A stretch of 64,000 nt of DNA, taken from positions 1,208,272-1,272,271 of the forward strand of contig JAHNZQ020000277.1 of the NCBI GenBank assembly GCA_019155205.2, written 5' to 3'. Position 1 is the first letter of the stretch. Each line of letters starts with the position of its first letter. The notes beneath the pieces were generated by a model. It was not told the DNA's origin. It saw only the letters and a program-made list of their open reading frames with translations, and ran no database searches. Below, piece after piece: positions 21,240-31,117 of this stretch. Made by a program: the position numbers and the translations under genes. The stretch comes from Gracilaria vermiculophylla (lineage: Eukaryota; Rhodophyta; Florideophyceae; Gracilariales; Gracilariaceae).

Positions 21240-21942
21240 ATGAGCGACCTCAACGATTTCTTCGCCAAGAAGGACCGCAAGAAGAAGAAGGCTGCCGCTA
21301 AATCCGCGCAGGCCGCCGCTGCACAAGCCGTCAAGCAGACGGAGTCTCCGTCTGAGAACCCGCCGCCGCCGCCGCAGAAGCAGCCCGACGATGGGTGGAT
21401 TGAAATCGAGGACGTACGCGGTTCCCAAGTCAACACCGGTGGTCGCACCATCGTGCAGATGAGACGGTACGACGCCTTCATCCTTGCTACCATCCTGTTC
21501 TGCCCCATCTTGCCGTGACTTACCTGCGATTCATCTTCCACCGCGCGTTTGTAGAGATGGTGAGGAAAAGGAGGCTAGCGGTGAAAGAAATACCACCTCG
21601 GAAAAGTTTAGCGGATGGGCGAAAACTGACGCCGTGCCCACGGATGGTATGATCACCCACTTTGAATCCATGTGCCCATGTGCAGCACTAGCGCACCATC
21701 ATCTAACCCGCCTGTTACTGTCATAACGTTGTGTCACAGAAACTCCAACCCCAGTGGCACAAGCTCCGAGCAGCGCGTTCCCCACTCTAGCAGACGCCGC
21801 TAAAGTGAAAACGGTCGCCCCAGCGCAGGCAAACACACAGCAACCGTCGACAGCCCGTCGCCCGCGATTCACCCTAGCAAACAGAGAGAAACTGATGCAG
21901 GCTCTATCCAGAGATCGCGCACCAGTCAAACCCACAAAATAA
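21240..21942 (+). CDS. CDV3: CDV3-like small protein
   Basis: There are three exons: 21240-21466, 21555-21646 and 21740-21942. Introns are 88 and 93 bp with GT-AG ends and consistent phases, giving 173 residues. The N-terminus SDLNDFFAKKDRKKKK matches the LDNFFAKRDKKKKK start of the CDV3 family. Downstream come an Ala-rich helix, a proline run, a DDGWIEIED acidic-aromatic motif, and near the C-terminus AFPTLADAAK, equivalent to the FPSL-type motif of CDV3. The function of CDV3 is poorly known in any organism. The composition (basic N-terminus, disordered middle) suggests an RNA- or ribosome-associated role, which is inference only. Unspliced, the reading frame is broken, so the exon model is needed. 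Supporting evidence is motif order rather than strong overall identity. Confidence 0.72.
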
Positions 21943-22081
21943 GACATCCATACAATTGTACAAACATACCATGCTTAGCTAATCATCGACAAAAATCATG
22001 CGATGAATGAATGATATCTCACGGATGAGTTGTCAAAAATGCATCACACACACATCAGAGAAACATATAGCTTACCTCTGG

Positions 22082-23365
22082 CTAAGTTTTTGACCGTCTT
22101 AAACGACGAGCTTTTTCACTTTGCCGACGTTCTCTCTCCAACACAGCTTTTGTTGTTTCTGGGTCTCCGGAGTTGGCTCGCAGTACTTGGAATACGCGGC
22201 GTTGTGTCATTTGTGTCTCATAGGAGAGCGAGCGAACCAAGCGTCGAATTAAATCTTCCCTCTGCGGTTGTCGAGTGTTAACTTTAGCCTTGTTCCGGGT
22301 CTTAGCCGCGCCCTCACGATCTAACTTCAAAACGCGCCGTACTTTGGTAGCGCGGCGTTCTTTGCGGTCTGGTTGTATTTCGTCATCTTGGATTTCTTCG
22401 GACCGTCTTCGGGCAGGTTTTGTCTGCCTTCGTTCCTTGTCAACGGCCGGCTTGTCTTGTTCTTTTTTAGAAATGCGCAGATACAGAGCGCGTTCTCTGC
22501 ATTCTTCGATCGTTCGATCAGGCGGCAAGACATTGCTGTTCCCCAAGGCTTTCCAGGTGTTTAGCAGGAACATGTGATTTAGATCTTTTTGCTGTTCTTC
22601 AAGTTTGGTTTGAAGGGCGTCGCAGATTTGCCGAAGCTTTTGGTCTTCATCGGGAGTCCACTGCTCCGTGTCAGCTGGAGGAGAGATTTCCTCTAAAACA
22701 ATGGATGAACCTCTGTCTCGTCGTTCTGAGTGCTTAACGGCTCGTTCGATGGCAGCACGGGTGTCGACGACTGGTTTTATTTCGTCTCTTTCTTGCGGCT
22801 CACCGCTGTCACTCGTGGGCAACAGCTGCGGCGGGTTGCAAGGCTCGGATGAGGGTGGTTTGTGATGACTGTCTTGGCGTGCGTCATTCTTTTTGTCTTC
22901 AGCAGATGGACGAGACTGGCTTTTGCTGCGATTAGGGGTTCGCGGTGACTGCGTGCCGTTTGCTTGCTTCACTGGCGTGGATTTAAGCGACGGCGAACGG
23001 CTTCGTTGCGCATTACGAGGAGGGTCATTACAATGCGGAATTCGAAAGGAGTCGATATCAAGTAACTTGCCCGCCATGATACACTTGGTGACAAAGTCCA
23101 CAGAATACGCCTGTGGGCCGTGTGGCGAGGGCTTGGACAAGGGATCGATGAGGGATATGACGCGGTGTAACGCAGAATGGGCCTCAGAAACGGTTACGCC
23201 GCCGTTTTGCCTTATGAGATGCTCGATGGGGGCTCGGCCGTGCTTGTTGAGACCGACATAGAAGTAGAGCGGACGACGAATTTGGTGTTTCCCGAACGAA
23301 ACAAACCTGGAGAAGAGCGGCGGCGGATCCGTGCTGGTCTTGACGGAACCTTTAAGTTCGGGCAT
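22082..23365 (-). CDS. RAP1: RAP1-like telomere/shelterin protein (BRCT-Myb-RCT layout)
   Basis: The protein has 427 residues from ATG 23365. The layout is that of Rap1/TERF2IP. An N-terminal BRCT-like domain (about 20-115) contains PLYFYVGLNKHGRAPIEHLI, NGGVTV and a closing YSVDFVTKCIMAGKLLDIDS. A long basic, Ser/Pro-rich linker follows. A single Myb-type segment (about 225-300) starts EQWTPDEDQKLRQICDAL and includes LNTWKAL. After a highly basic stretch the C-terminal 55 residues form a small helical domain with VFQVLRANSGDPETTKAVLE, resembling the RCT protein-interaction domain. Rap1 binds telomeres directly in yeasts or through TRF2 in animals, and plants lack a recognised copy. Sequence identity appears low, so the call rests on domain order. 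A generic BRCT-Myb protein is the alternative. Confidence 0.55.
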   Translation of the reverse strand: MPELKGSVKTSTDPPPLFSRFVSFGKHQIRRPLYFYVGLNKHGRAPIEHLIRQNGGVTVSEAHSALHRVISLIDPLSKPSPHGPQAYSVDFVTKCIMAGKLLDIDSFRIPHCNDPPRNAQRSRSPSLKSTPVKQANGTQSPRTPNRSKSQSRPSAEDKKNDARQDSHHKPPSSEPCNPPQLLPTSDSGEPQERDEIKPVVDTRAAIERAVKHSERRDRGSSIVLEEISPPADTEQWTPDEDQKLRQICDALQTKLEEQQKDLNHMFLLNTWKALGNSNVLPPDRTIEECRERALYLRISKKEQDKPAVDKERRQTKPARRRSEEIQDDEIQPDRKERRATKVRRVLKLDREGAAKTRNKAKVNTRQPQREDLIRRLVRSLSYETQMTQRRVFQVLRANSGDPETTKAVLERERRQSEKARRLRRSKT

Positions 23366-25575
23366 GGCAGGATTGAAAGCGGGGCTTGGAAAGATACGGG
23401 TCGGGCGCGGCAGATTACGTAGTTGCGAGAAAATTGAAAAGTGTCGCTTTGAGGGCTGGCAGACGGGAGCGGCAGTGCGGTTCGACCGCCTGGACAAAAA
23501 CCTGCGAAACACAAAATATTTTTGGGTGTTGCCGAAAACGGGCGCGGCGAGAGGCGCTGGCACCAGCACGCTGCCGACGGCCACAAGCGATGCGACGTAT
23601 CAACCGACCGCGGGGCACCCACGCGCCACGCCGCGGCCGCGGCGCGAGGCGCGAGGCGCGAGGCGCGAGGCGCGAGGCGCGAGGCGCGAGGCGCGAGGCG
23701 CGAGGCGCGGGGCGCGAGGCGCGGGGCGCGGGGCGCGAGGCGCGGGGCGCGGGGCGCGGGGCGCGGGGCGCGAGGCACGCGCGGCGGCGTTTTCGAGCGC
23801 GCCCGCGGAAACCGCGGCCGCAGCTCCCGAGACCAGCGACAACCAAGTCAAGCGCGACAGCGTGGCGCCCCGCCACGCCGCTTCTTGTCGTTTGCTCCGC
23901 GATGCGCTGCGCCACTGCGGCGCGCCGCAAGTCGCCGCGGCGCGCGCGGCCCCCCGCCGCCATCAAGGTCTCCGCGCGCCGTGACGTGGTTGCCTCGCAG
24001 CCCCGTGCCGCATTTCAAATTTGGGTTTTTGAAAACGCGCGGCAGCGCGCGCCGTGGCGCCCAGGCCCACTGGTCCTCCGCCGCCCCCGCGCCCCGGCCC
24101 TGTTCCAACGTATGCGCGCGCGCGCACGCGTGCGCGTCCAGAGCTGGGCGGCCACGCTTCGTTTTCCATGCGTGAGCTGACTTGCAGTAGTTTGCGCGCA
24201 CCACGCGCAGCTGCGTCATCTACATTCTTCTACACGCCTCTCGATCTTGTCTCCCGCGTATGCGCTGTTCCACACAGCCGGCGCCTTCGTGTGCAGTCCA
24301 CACCCTCCCCCGCCCCCTTTCCCCGCTCTATAGCATCAATATACCGCTGTCCATTCTCCGTTCCACGGCGCTCCCGCACCATGTACGCTTCCATGATCTC
24401 GCGCTCGATCGCCTGCCTCCTGTACAATTTGATGCCCTGCCCACTGTAACAGAGGTGCGCATGACAGCTGCGCATGAGAGCTGCGCAGCACCTGCGTATG
24501 AATAAAACAACATGATGTTTAACCGAATCCGCGTGTCCTGTGCCGTCTCTGCAGATACAATCAGTACACCAACTCACTCATTTAATGCTGCTCGAGCAAC
24601 AACAATCCCCGCCCTCCTGCTTCGCGCATCGTTCATTCCATCCTGTTCCCCTCAACCCTTTGGGGCATGAGAAATGGCGAATGTTTCTAAACCGCCCGCA
24701 CTGCTTAACACCCTCAAATCTGCGTGAGAAAAAAAAAGCGAACAGTTTATTCGTTTTTCCAATTGGCTGTCCCCACAAAGCTCGCTTATTGTCTGCTTGT
24801 ACATGCATCACCATCAACGAAATATTAAAGCTGCGCCAGTGACAGGGCACGTGCTTGGTCAAACCAATGACTTGTTGTCGTATTTCAGACGACCCAAAAC
24901 GGAAAATAAAAGAAATCTTCTTTCAAACAGCCTTCTCTACAATATTTCCTCCACTCAGCGCTACAGCAGCTGCTTTTTCATATCTTGTCGCTCGGCCTGA
25001 TCTCAAGACAGCTAGGTTTGCCGTTGTCTCAGATGTTTTTGCGCCTCTACCAGCCACTTCTTCGTGGCAGCTCTTGACAGCACCACTGCTTCCGAAAGCG
25101 AGTGAAGTGACAAGCCCAAAGTCACAAGTGTGTCCACCATCGAAAATGTTCCATTCAGAAACACTTGAGACTGCTTGCGGCGCTTGCATTCAAGAACACG
25201 TGCAATGATGGACAGATCCAACCGCCAGCTGCCAACTGTGAAGGCTGTTTTTAGATAGACCTTGCGCCGTGTGGAAGCATCTTTGAACCGCAGATTGCTG
25301 TAACGACGCGTTGATGGATAGTTCCATGTTCCATTAGAGAAAAAGTACTGGCAGAGTGATTTCACGTGGTGATGAATGGTCGAAAACTCTCCGCGAAGAG
25401 TGAAAAGGAAGCTTGTATTTTATGAGAGGCAAGTCGGTTGTTTAAGATGGGTTCATTTTTGGTTAATGCGTAGTTGTAATGATTGTTGCTCCCGAGGTTT
25501 AAAAAAAAAACGGGATGACTATGTAATGAGTTGTGCGAAACAAAGGTGGTGCTGGCGCACGAGATGGCGCCAGTG
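23366..25575. other. GC-rich then ordinary intergenic region
   Basis: From 23366 to about 24180 the region is very GC-rich and contains the 7-bp minisatellite listed below. Long open frames here occur on both strands and are composition artefacts. From 24180 to 25575 composition is ordinary. An open stretch of about 118 codons on the minus strand (25012-25365) has no internal early ATG and no recognised similarity; it could be an unplaced exon. No RNA genes seen. Confidence 0.4.
23641..23776. repeat. 7-bp minisatellite, GGCGCGA/GGCGCGG units
   Basis: About nineteen tandem copies of a heptamer alternate between GGCGCGA (mostly the first half) and GGCGCGG (mostly the second half). Because seven is not a multiple of three, the array reads through in all frames as Arg/Gly/Ala repeats on one strand and Ala/Pro/Arg repeats on the other, which creates spurious open frames. 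Confidence 0.92.
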
Positions 25576-26436
25576 TCAAACGTTGACTTTGTGGACGACG
25601 GATGTGTGTCTCTGCAAATGGCTCTTCTTCTTGAAGCTGGCGGGACACCGTGTACACTCGAAGGGGCGATCATCAGAATGTTTCATACGTTGGTGCTCAG
25701 TGAGTCCGTTTCGAAAAGGGAAGGAGGCAGGGCATTGGGTGCAAACAAAGTTGCGTTCCTTTCTATGAATGCTTCGCACGTGCTTGTTGAGATTGCCGCG
25801 TTCACCAAAGGACAGAGAGCATTCGTCACAGTGATAGTCCCTTGCCTTCTCATGAACGGTCTTTTGGTGCTTTCTAACATCCGCTTTTTGGGTGAATCTT
25901 TTTTTAAGGTGACGAGAAAGAAACAGATATAAAGGTCAAGCGAGAGTGAGTAAGTGAGTGACAGAGAGAGAAAAGAAGAAAAGGAGTAGAACCAATTGAA
26001 TGGACATAGCATACCTCTTCAGACATTGGTCACATTGATAAGACTTTGAATGTGAGGAGGAAGGTTGTGGAGGTCGAATAGGGTCTCGAACAGGATCGTT
26101 GAGAAGTGAAGAGATAGCAATGCGCTGGTTGGACGTGGTGGGCGACATGGTGGGTTCGTGTTTCACGGAGGATGTGGAAAATGTGTCAAGCGAGGAGAAG
26201 GGCGAAAGCGCGGGGGATGAACGACGAGCTTTGGACGAAGAGGAGGCAGCAGAGGAAGCAGCAGAGGAGGAGGAAGATGCAGAAGGGTGCCCCGTTCGAT
26301 ACATGGCTTTAAATAAGGTGGAGAAGCGGGGAGGGGCGGTGGTTACGGAAACGGTGGACGGCAGCGAGGGAAGGCAGTCTCGCGTGAATGAGTTGTCTGG
26401 ACTACGGGGGAGGGGAACGATTTTAAATGAGGTCAT
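25576..26436 (-). CDS. Four-finger C2H2 zinc-finger protein
   Basis: There are two exons on the minus strand, 26436-26015 and 25897-25576, with a 117-bp GT-AG intron inside the first finger. The product has 247 residues. Residues 1-130 are Ser/Thr/Pro-rich with poly-Ser runs and an IAISSLLNDP motif. Four C2H2 fingers follow in tandem from residue 133. The first begins YQCDQCLKRFTQ. The second, YHCDECSLSF, ends HVRSIH. The third begins FVCTQCPASF and the fourth FECTRCPASF, ending RHTSVVH. The splice restores the first finger exactly (CLK joined to RFTQKADVRKH), which supports the intron. It is a probable sequence-specific nuclear transcription factor; no orthologue can be named. The ATG at 26436 fits; the frame continues upstream into the GC-rich promoter. 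It is divergent from the S1-domain gene. Confidence 0.82.
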
Positions 26437-26976
26437 GTGACGGAATGCGGGATAGCGGCAGGTCGCCCGGGCGTACTCAAAGCCAACTGCGTTTGCCGCG
26501 TGGACTGGCGTGCGGCGCGGCGCGCATGCGCCGTGGCTGCGGCACGTGCGCGCCACGCTGAGAGCCCTTGTCGGTTCCATTTGGCTGGCGGTCCGCACGC
26601 AGGGGCGCGGTCCGTTCGCGGCGCTGCGCACCCCTGCGTGCCGACCGACGGCGCCGCACCGGTGGCTTACGCGCCGGCCCGCCACCGTTGGCTGTTCCGA
26701 TTCGCGCTGCACTTACACCTGCACCTTGCAGTTCAAACGATTGCACGGACTTGCGCGCCCGCATGTAAGCCTCCTCAGCTGGCTGACATCGTGCCCGCAC
26801 GCAATAGAAACGTGGTCTGTGTGGCATCGTGGTCACGTGTCCAGGCCTTCGTCGTTTTCACGCCCCACCCCCTACCCCCCTCCATCGAGATCGCTCGTCG
26901 CGCGCGTATTATCTCCGCTCACCTCGCCGCGCGGGAGCATTCTGACACCACTCCGCCGCACCGATCGCCCGTCACA
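26437..26976. promoter_or_regulatory. Divergent GC-rich promoter, zinc finger / S1 protein
   Basis: A 540-bp GC-rich, CpG-dense interval between head-to-head genes. It is open in several frames because of composition. No TATA box was seen. Confidence 0.45.
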
Positions 26977-28137
26977 ATGTCGCCGTCCGCCTTCGTCGTC
27001 CATGTCGCCACCGCCCCGCTTCGATTCCCCTCCTCTTCGTCTTTCTGCACCCGAGCTCCGCTCTCAGGTGCTCTTCGCCCTGCCGTTCGCTACGCCACTC
27101 TCCCGCGCGTGACTGCGTGCCTGCAGCCCGAGGCGTCCGATGCCGAACAGCTATCGCCCCCCCCGCAGAACGGCGCAGACCCCGCGCAGCAGCAGCCGGC
27201 CCCCGAAGCCGTCGCGCCCGAGGTGCAGGCGCCCGAGACGCAGCCCGCTGATGCGCCCGAGACGCAGGCCGCCGCAGCCGCCGCGTCGCCGCAGCATGCT
27301 GAAGCGCTCGAAAAGCCCGCGCCAGATTCTGCCGCAGAGCCTTCCCCGGAGTCCGCCTCGGAGCAGCCACAGCGTCGCCGCCGCCGCCGCGTTCGCCAGA
27401 GGCGCGAGGTCACCCTCCCCCTGGAGACCATGACCGTGGGCATGGAACTCGAAGGAGTCGTCAAGAGCGTCATGGAATACGGCGCCTTTATCGGAGACAC
27501 TGGCGCCCCCACCGATGGTCTGTTGCACGTCTCGCAACTGGGCGATGGTTTCATTGAGAACGTCGGCGATGTCGTCAAGGTCGGTGACAAACTTAAGGTC
27601 AGAGTGCTTGGTGTCGATATCAACAAGGGCAACTTCTCGCTCACCACAAAAACGGCCGAAGAGCTTGAGAATAAGGAGTCTAAACGGGGGACCGGAAAGG
27701 AAGCTGCCGCCAACCGCAGGCGGGAGTTGAGCAGGAAATGGGACTCATTTTCGTATGATGACAAGACGTTTGTCGACGCCAAAGTCGTTTCCCTCACTGA
27801 TTTTGGGGCCTTTTGCCAGTTGGTGAATGAAGACGGAACGGCCCAAGATGCTCCCACCGATGGTTTGATCCACATATCCGAACTTAGCAAAGAAAGAGTG
27901 TCAAATGTCGCCAGCATCTTGAGCGTTGGACAAAAGGTCAAGGTCAGAGTCGTATCGGCTGATCGCAAGAGAAACAGGATTTCGTTGTCTATGAGGGACG
28001 CTTCGGCGAAACAAAATGAGCAACAGCAGCACAATGCGTCTGCCGAGGATATTGCAGAGGCTGTCAAGAATCAACCAGAGTTCAAGACAGCTTTCCAATT
28101 GGCGTTCGAAAAGGCTGAGGCTACTTTGAGCCAGTAG
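26977..28137 (+). CDS. Plastid S1-domain RNA-binding protein
   Basis: The protein has 386 residues from ATG 26977. The first 45 or so residues (Ser/Ala/Arg/Thr-rich, almost no acidic residues) form a convincing plastid transit peptide. A long Ala/Pro/Glu/Gln-rich acidic linker follows, then an Arg-rich patch (about 128-142). Two S1 OB-fold domains come next. The first, about 149-225, contains GVVKSVMEYGAFI and TDGLLHVSQL; the second, about 263-350, contains AKVVSLTDFGAF, TDGLIHISEL and NRISLSMRD. The pair resembles the S1 modules of the plastid EF-Ts polyprotein (PSRP-7) of green algae and plants, but no EF-Ts part follows the second domain. A role in plastid translation or RNA stability is likely. 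Red-algal plastids usually encode their own rps1 and tsf, so this is probably an additional factor. Confidence 0.78.
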   Translation: MSPSAFVVHVATAPLRFPSSSSFCTRAPLSGALRPAVRYATLPRVTACLQPEASDAEQLSPPPQNGADPAQQQPAPEAVAPEVQAPETQPADAPETQAAAAAASPQHAEALEKPAPDSAAEPSPESASEQPQRRRRRRVRQRREVTLPLETMTVGMELEGVVKSVMEYGAFIGDTGAPTDGLLHVSQLGDGFIENVGDVVKVGDKLKVRVLGVDINKGNFSLTTKTAEELENKESKRGTGKEAAANRRRELSRKWDSFSYDDKTFVDAKVVSLTDFGAFCQLVNEDGTAQDAPTDGLIHISELSKERVSNVASILSVGQKVKVRVVSADRKRNRISLSMRDASAKQNEQQQHNASAEDIAEAVKNQPEFKTAFQLAFEKAEATLSQ

Positions 28138-28358
28138 ATGCTTTTTTTTCCTTCTTTTAAGTTTGTTTACGGTTCGTGTGAGTTTGCTTTTTCTTATCTA
28201 ACTCATGGGCGAGATGTGGCAGGCAATGTTTGCATCATTTCCGCAATGTGCCTTAGCTCCGCTATGATCTCAACAAGCATGCTAAAGACAGGCGCTACTT
28301 GCTTAAAGCTGTCTCCCGTAGCTGTCAACTCGCTTTATTGTTTTACTTCTTTGTCTTT

Positions 28359-30623
28359 CTACCCGACTTCTCTGTTCTGCCATTGGGCTAAGAAAAATTC
28401 CTCCATCTTAGCCTCATCGCTACTGAGCTCTTCATCCCCGTCTCGCGCCTCTTGCTGTGGAGACAAATACAGATCCGTTTCCGAGCGACCTCGTTTTCGA
28501 TGGGTTACCAGCATTTTAGGTTGCGGCGCCGGATTAAATCCGCCGTCAGCGTTTGAGAATGCTTTCGCCTTAAACAGAATACTCGTTGTGCTCTTCGCAA
28601 GTCTAGATCCGCAACATCCAGCAGTGCATTGCCTCGCAATATCCCGAACCTTCGGATGGAACGAATTCGCTAAACAGCTTAATTCCCATGCGGCGCTTCT
28701 ATCAGCCATGGAAATATCGGGGTCGTCCGTTTCCATGTCAAACTTCTGAACCAATCCAACGTCATCTATCATGCTCAGTTCATTATTTTCGTCCACCTGA
28801 GCAAATATGGGAGAAACAATTGAAGCAGGCATCAATGTCTGAGCTGCATACAACAGCGCTATGGTGCACGAGTGAACGGGGGCGTTTGTTGCTGAAATGG
28901 CCAATCTTCTTGCGAGCGCCGCGCGTCTTGCGACGGGCATGTCACGGAAACTTGTTGCTGCTATAACAGCTTCAATTGCGTCAAAGGTGATGGATTCGTC
29001 TTCTCTTAGAGGCATTTCGGTCGTGTAGAGTGCTCCTATAGCAGTGTAAAGGGCTGTATCAAGTGAACGTGTGTCTCCAGTGAATGAATCGGCACTTACT
29101 TTCTGAGATCGTGCATGTACCCCTAGAACGGCATATGCTGCTGCAAGGCAGCGGAATCGACTGCCCAGTGGCAATTGCCCGGTTTCCAGCAGTGGCGTCA
29201 AAGCCCCTAGAATCGCATCGATTATGTCACTGCTTATGAACGTGGATATTCTCAACAAGCCCTTTAACGCCGGCGAAAGCGCTGCAGGAGGTTTTTTCTT
29301 CTTCGGTTTTGGCTTGTTGTTGTTCGCATCTTCCACATCGTCGACGTCAATAGATGCCGCACGGATTATGTTGAAGTATGCATGACACACAGAGTTCAAC
29401 AAACTTTTCTTCGCACTAAAAAGCTCTTGGGGCGTCGCTTCGGCATCCGCCTCACGCATGTCTTTCTCGACGTCCTTGTCATCCACCGCATGTTTCTCTT
29501 CTTTTACCAAACGTTTTCGTTTCACCTTGCTCAACCGTTTTGAGCCCTTGGAACCTTTCTTAGCTTTGGTCGAGGTTGGAAGCTTTGCAAAGCGAGAAAA
29601 CTGGATCTCTGTAAGGGGGTCCACGAGTTCCGCAGGCGCTGATCGCTTTTTCTTTCCCGCAACCTTTGCAAGATTTTTTGTAATCGACACACATAGATCA
29701 AGAGCGCTTCCAGAGGCTCGATGCGCGTTCTGCAACACCGCCGAGAGCGCCTTCGAGGACAACTTTCGAATTTCGGCCTCCTGGCTACACACATGAGCAC
29801 AAACAGCGCTGGCAATAACTTCTGCTTCATTGAAATGGGGCAAAGAGCGGAGGAGCTCTGAAAGCGCCTTGCACGCAGCAAATCGAACCGTGATCATGTT
29901 TCGGCTTGCCGGGGTATGTCTGACCCCCGAGAATCTCCAATTGGATAGACTGATACACGATTTGACAAATCGCTGATAGCTCGTAAGCAGATATTCTTCA
30001 TAGTCCCGCAATTGCTTGGTTTCTTTGGAAACTTTTGTTTCTGCCTCTTTCTCTGTCACACGACGTATTCTGTAGCCGGGAACTATGTCCTTGTAGACCT
30101 GTGACTCAGTGAGCAAAACTAGGGCTGCTACCTTTCCCTTCGAATCACGGCCAATGGAACGAAGTTCCCGCAAAAGTGAAAAACTTGCCTCTGGGTTGGC
30201 AGTGATCTTGGAGGCCATGGAGGCGATGTTAACTTTGATGGACTCTAGTTTCTCAATCTGCTGCGCGTATTTCTCCAGAGCACGGCGAGGGCGTTTCTGA
30301 GCTCGCTTTTTGCCTCTCTCCACGCTTCTGTCACCTTCTGGCTTCTTGTTTTCGTTGACATCCTTTAAAGCCTGCTCAAACACAGCTTTCGTCTCAGCTT
30401 TCGTCTCTTTCTTCGTCTTTGTTTTAGCAACGAACTTTGGACGATTGGGTTGTGCTTTTTTCACTATTCCATTGGCATGAACCACAGGTAAAGGAATGGA
30501 CTGCCGTTCTTGACTGGAAAACGTTCTGGACACTTCCCATGAGGGAGGCAAGTGTTCCCTGATCTTCTTTTGTCTCCGGCTTTCCATCTGAATTTTTCTT
30601 TCACTTGAGTGTATGTTGCACAT
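28359..30623 (-). CDS. NOC3: Nucleolar complex protein 3 (Noc3)
   Basis: The single exon encodes 754 residues. Noc3 with Noc2 forms a complex that matures and exports pre-60S ribosomal subunits, and in yeast it also supports replication initiation. The diagnostic segment YKDIVPGYRIRRVTEKEAET is near residues 172-191, preceded by the conserved ALVLLTESQV. The KQLRDYEEYLLTSYQRFVK and CKALSELLRSLPHFN stretches follow. The N-terminus and the middle are lysine/arginine-rich, with several nucleolar-type basic tracts such as KRLSKVKRKRLVKEEKH. The C-terminal CBF/Mak21-like domain includes GAHARS-type repeats and FNPAPQPK. Length fits the family (yeast 663, human 800). An alternative ATG lies 12 codons downstream. 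Convergent with the S1-domain gene (221 bp between stops). Confidence 0.92.
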   Translation of the reverse strand: MCNIHSSERKIQMESRRQKKIREHLPPSWEVSRTFSSQERQSIPLPVVHANGIVKKAQPNRPKFVAKTKTKKETKAETKAVFEQALKDVNENKKPEGDRSVERGKKRAQKRPRRALEKYAQQIEKLESIKVNIASMASKITANPEASFSLLRELRSIGRDSKGKVAALVLLTESQVYKDIVPGYRIRRVTEKEAETKVSKETKQLRDYEEYLLTSYQRFVKSCISLSNWRFSGVRHTPASRNMITVRFAACKALSELLRSLPHFNEAEVIASAVCAHVCSQEAEIRKLSSKALSAVLQNAHRASGSALDLCVSITKNLAKVAGKKKRSAPAELVDPLTEIQFSRFAKLPTSTKAKKGSKGSKRLSKVKRKRLVKEEKHAVDDKDVEKDMREADAEATPQELFSAKKSLLNSVCHAYFNIIRAASIDVDDVEDANNNKPKPKKKKPPAALSPALKGLLRISTFISSDIIDAILGALTPLLETGQLPLGSRFRCLAAAYAVLGVHARSQKVSADSFTGDTRSLDTALYTAIGALYTTEMPLREDESITFDAIEAVIAATSFRDMPVARRAALARRLAISATNAPVHSCTIALLYAAQTLMPASIVSPIFAQVDENNELSMIDDVGLVQKFDMETDDPDISMADRSAAWELSCLANSFHPKVRDIARQCTAGCCGSRLAKSTTSILFKAKAFSNADGGFNPAPQPKMLVTHRKRGRSETDLYLSPQQEARDGDEELSSDEAKMEEFFLAQWQNREVG

Positions 30624-31117
30624 CCAGATTTTAACAAAGACCAGTCTCTTGATTAAGACCTAGAGATGCGAGGGCTGTGTGTGTCTGACGCGCGAACAGC
30701 TATCGCTATTTTAGTATCTTTGCGCGACGACGACAGAGCCCGATGAATATGAAGATCTAGCGCACGTGGCCAATTTTAAACTAATTTTTGGTTCAGTCGA
30801 ATAACAATTAAGATAAAACACGAGCATTACACATCCTGTACGTTTCCCGCCATTGCTGTTTTCTGTCTCCCAGCTCCATGAAGAAGCGATGGCAATCCCG
30901 CTCGGCGGCAGTAGGTGGCAATGAACATCTCCCAATCTGTCAAGACGTTTTTTTTTTCGCAGAGCACCTGAGCAAACGCAAAAGCTTCCAGTCTCAAGGG
31001 AAAAGAAAAAGAACCAAGTCCTCGTCATTCTCGAGGCCATCAGAACACGAACTAGGAATCCTACACTCTTGTTGAAAACAGGACCTGTTCCATTTGCGTT
31101 ACATTTTGACGGAGCTA
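30624..31117. promoter_or_regulatory. Divergent promoter region, NOC3 / E(z)
   Basis: A 494-bp interval between head-to-head genes. It contains a 65-codon open frame (30878-31075, plus) of no recognised similarity; this could be an upstream open frame or noncoding 5' sequence of the E(z) gene. Confidence 0.4.

Noticed and set aside
23331..24180. Several 180-260-codon open frames around the heptamer repeat
   Set aside because: A 7-bp repeat without stops reads open in all frames and on both strands; the products are artificial.
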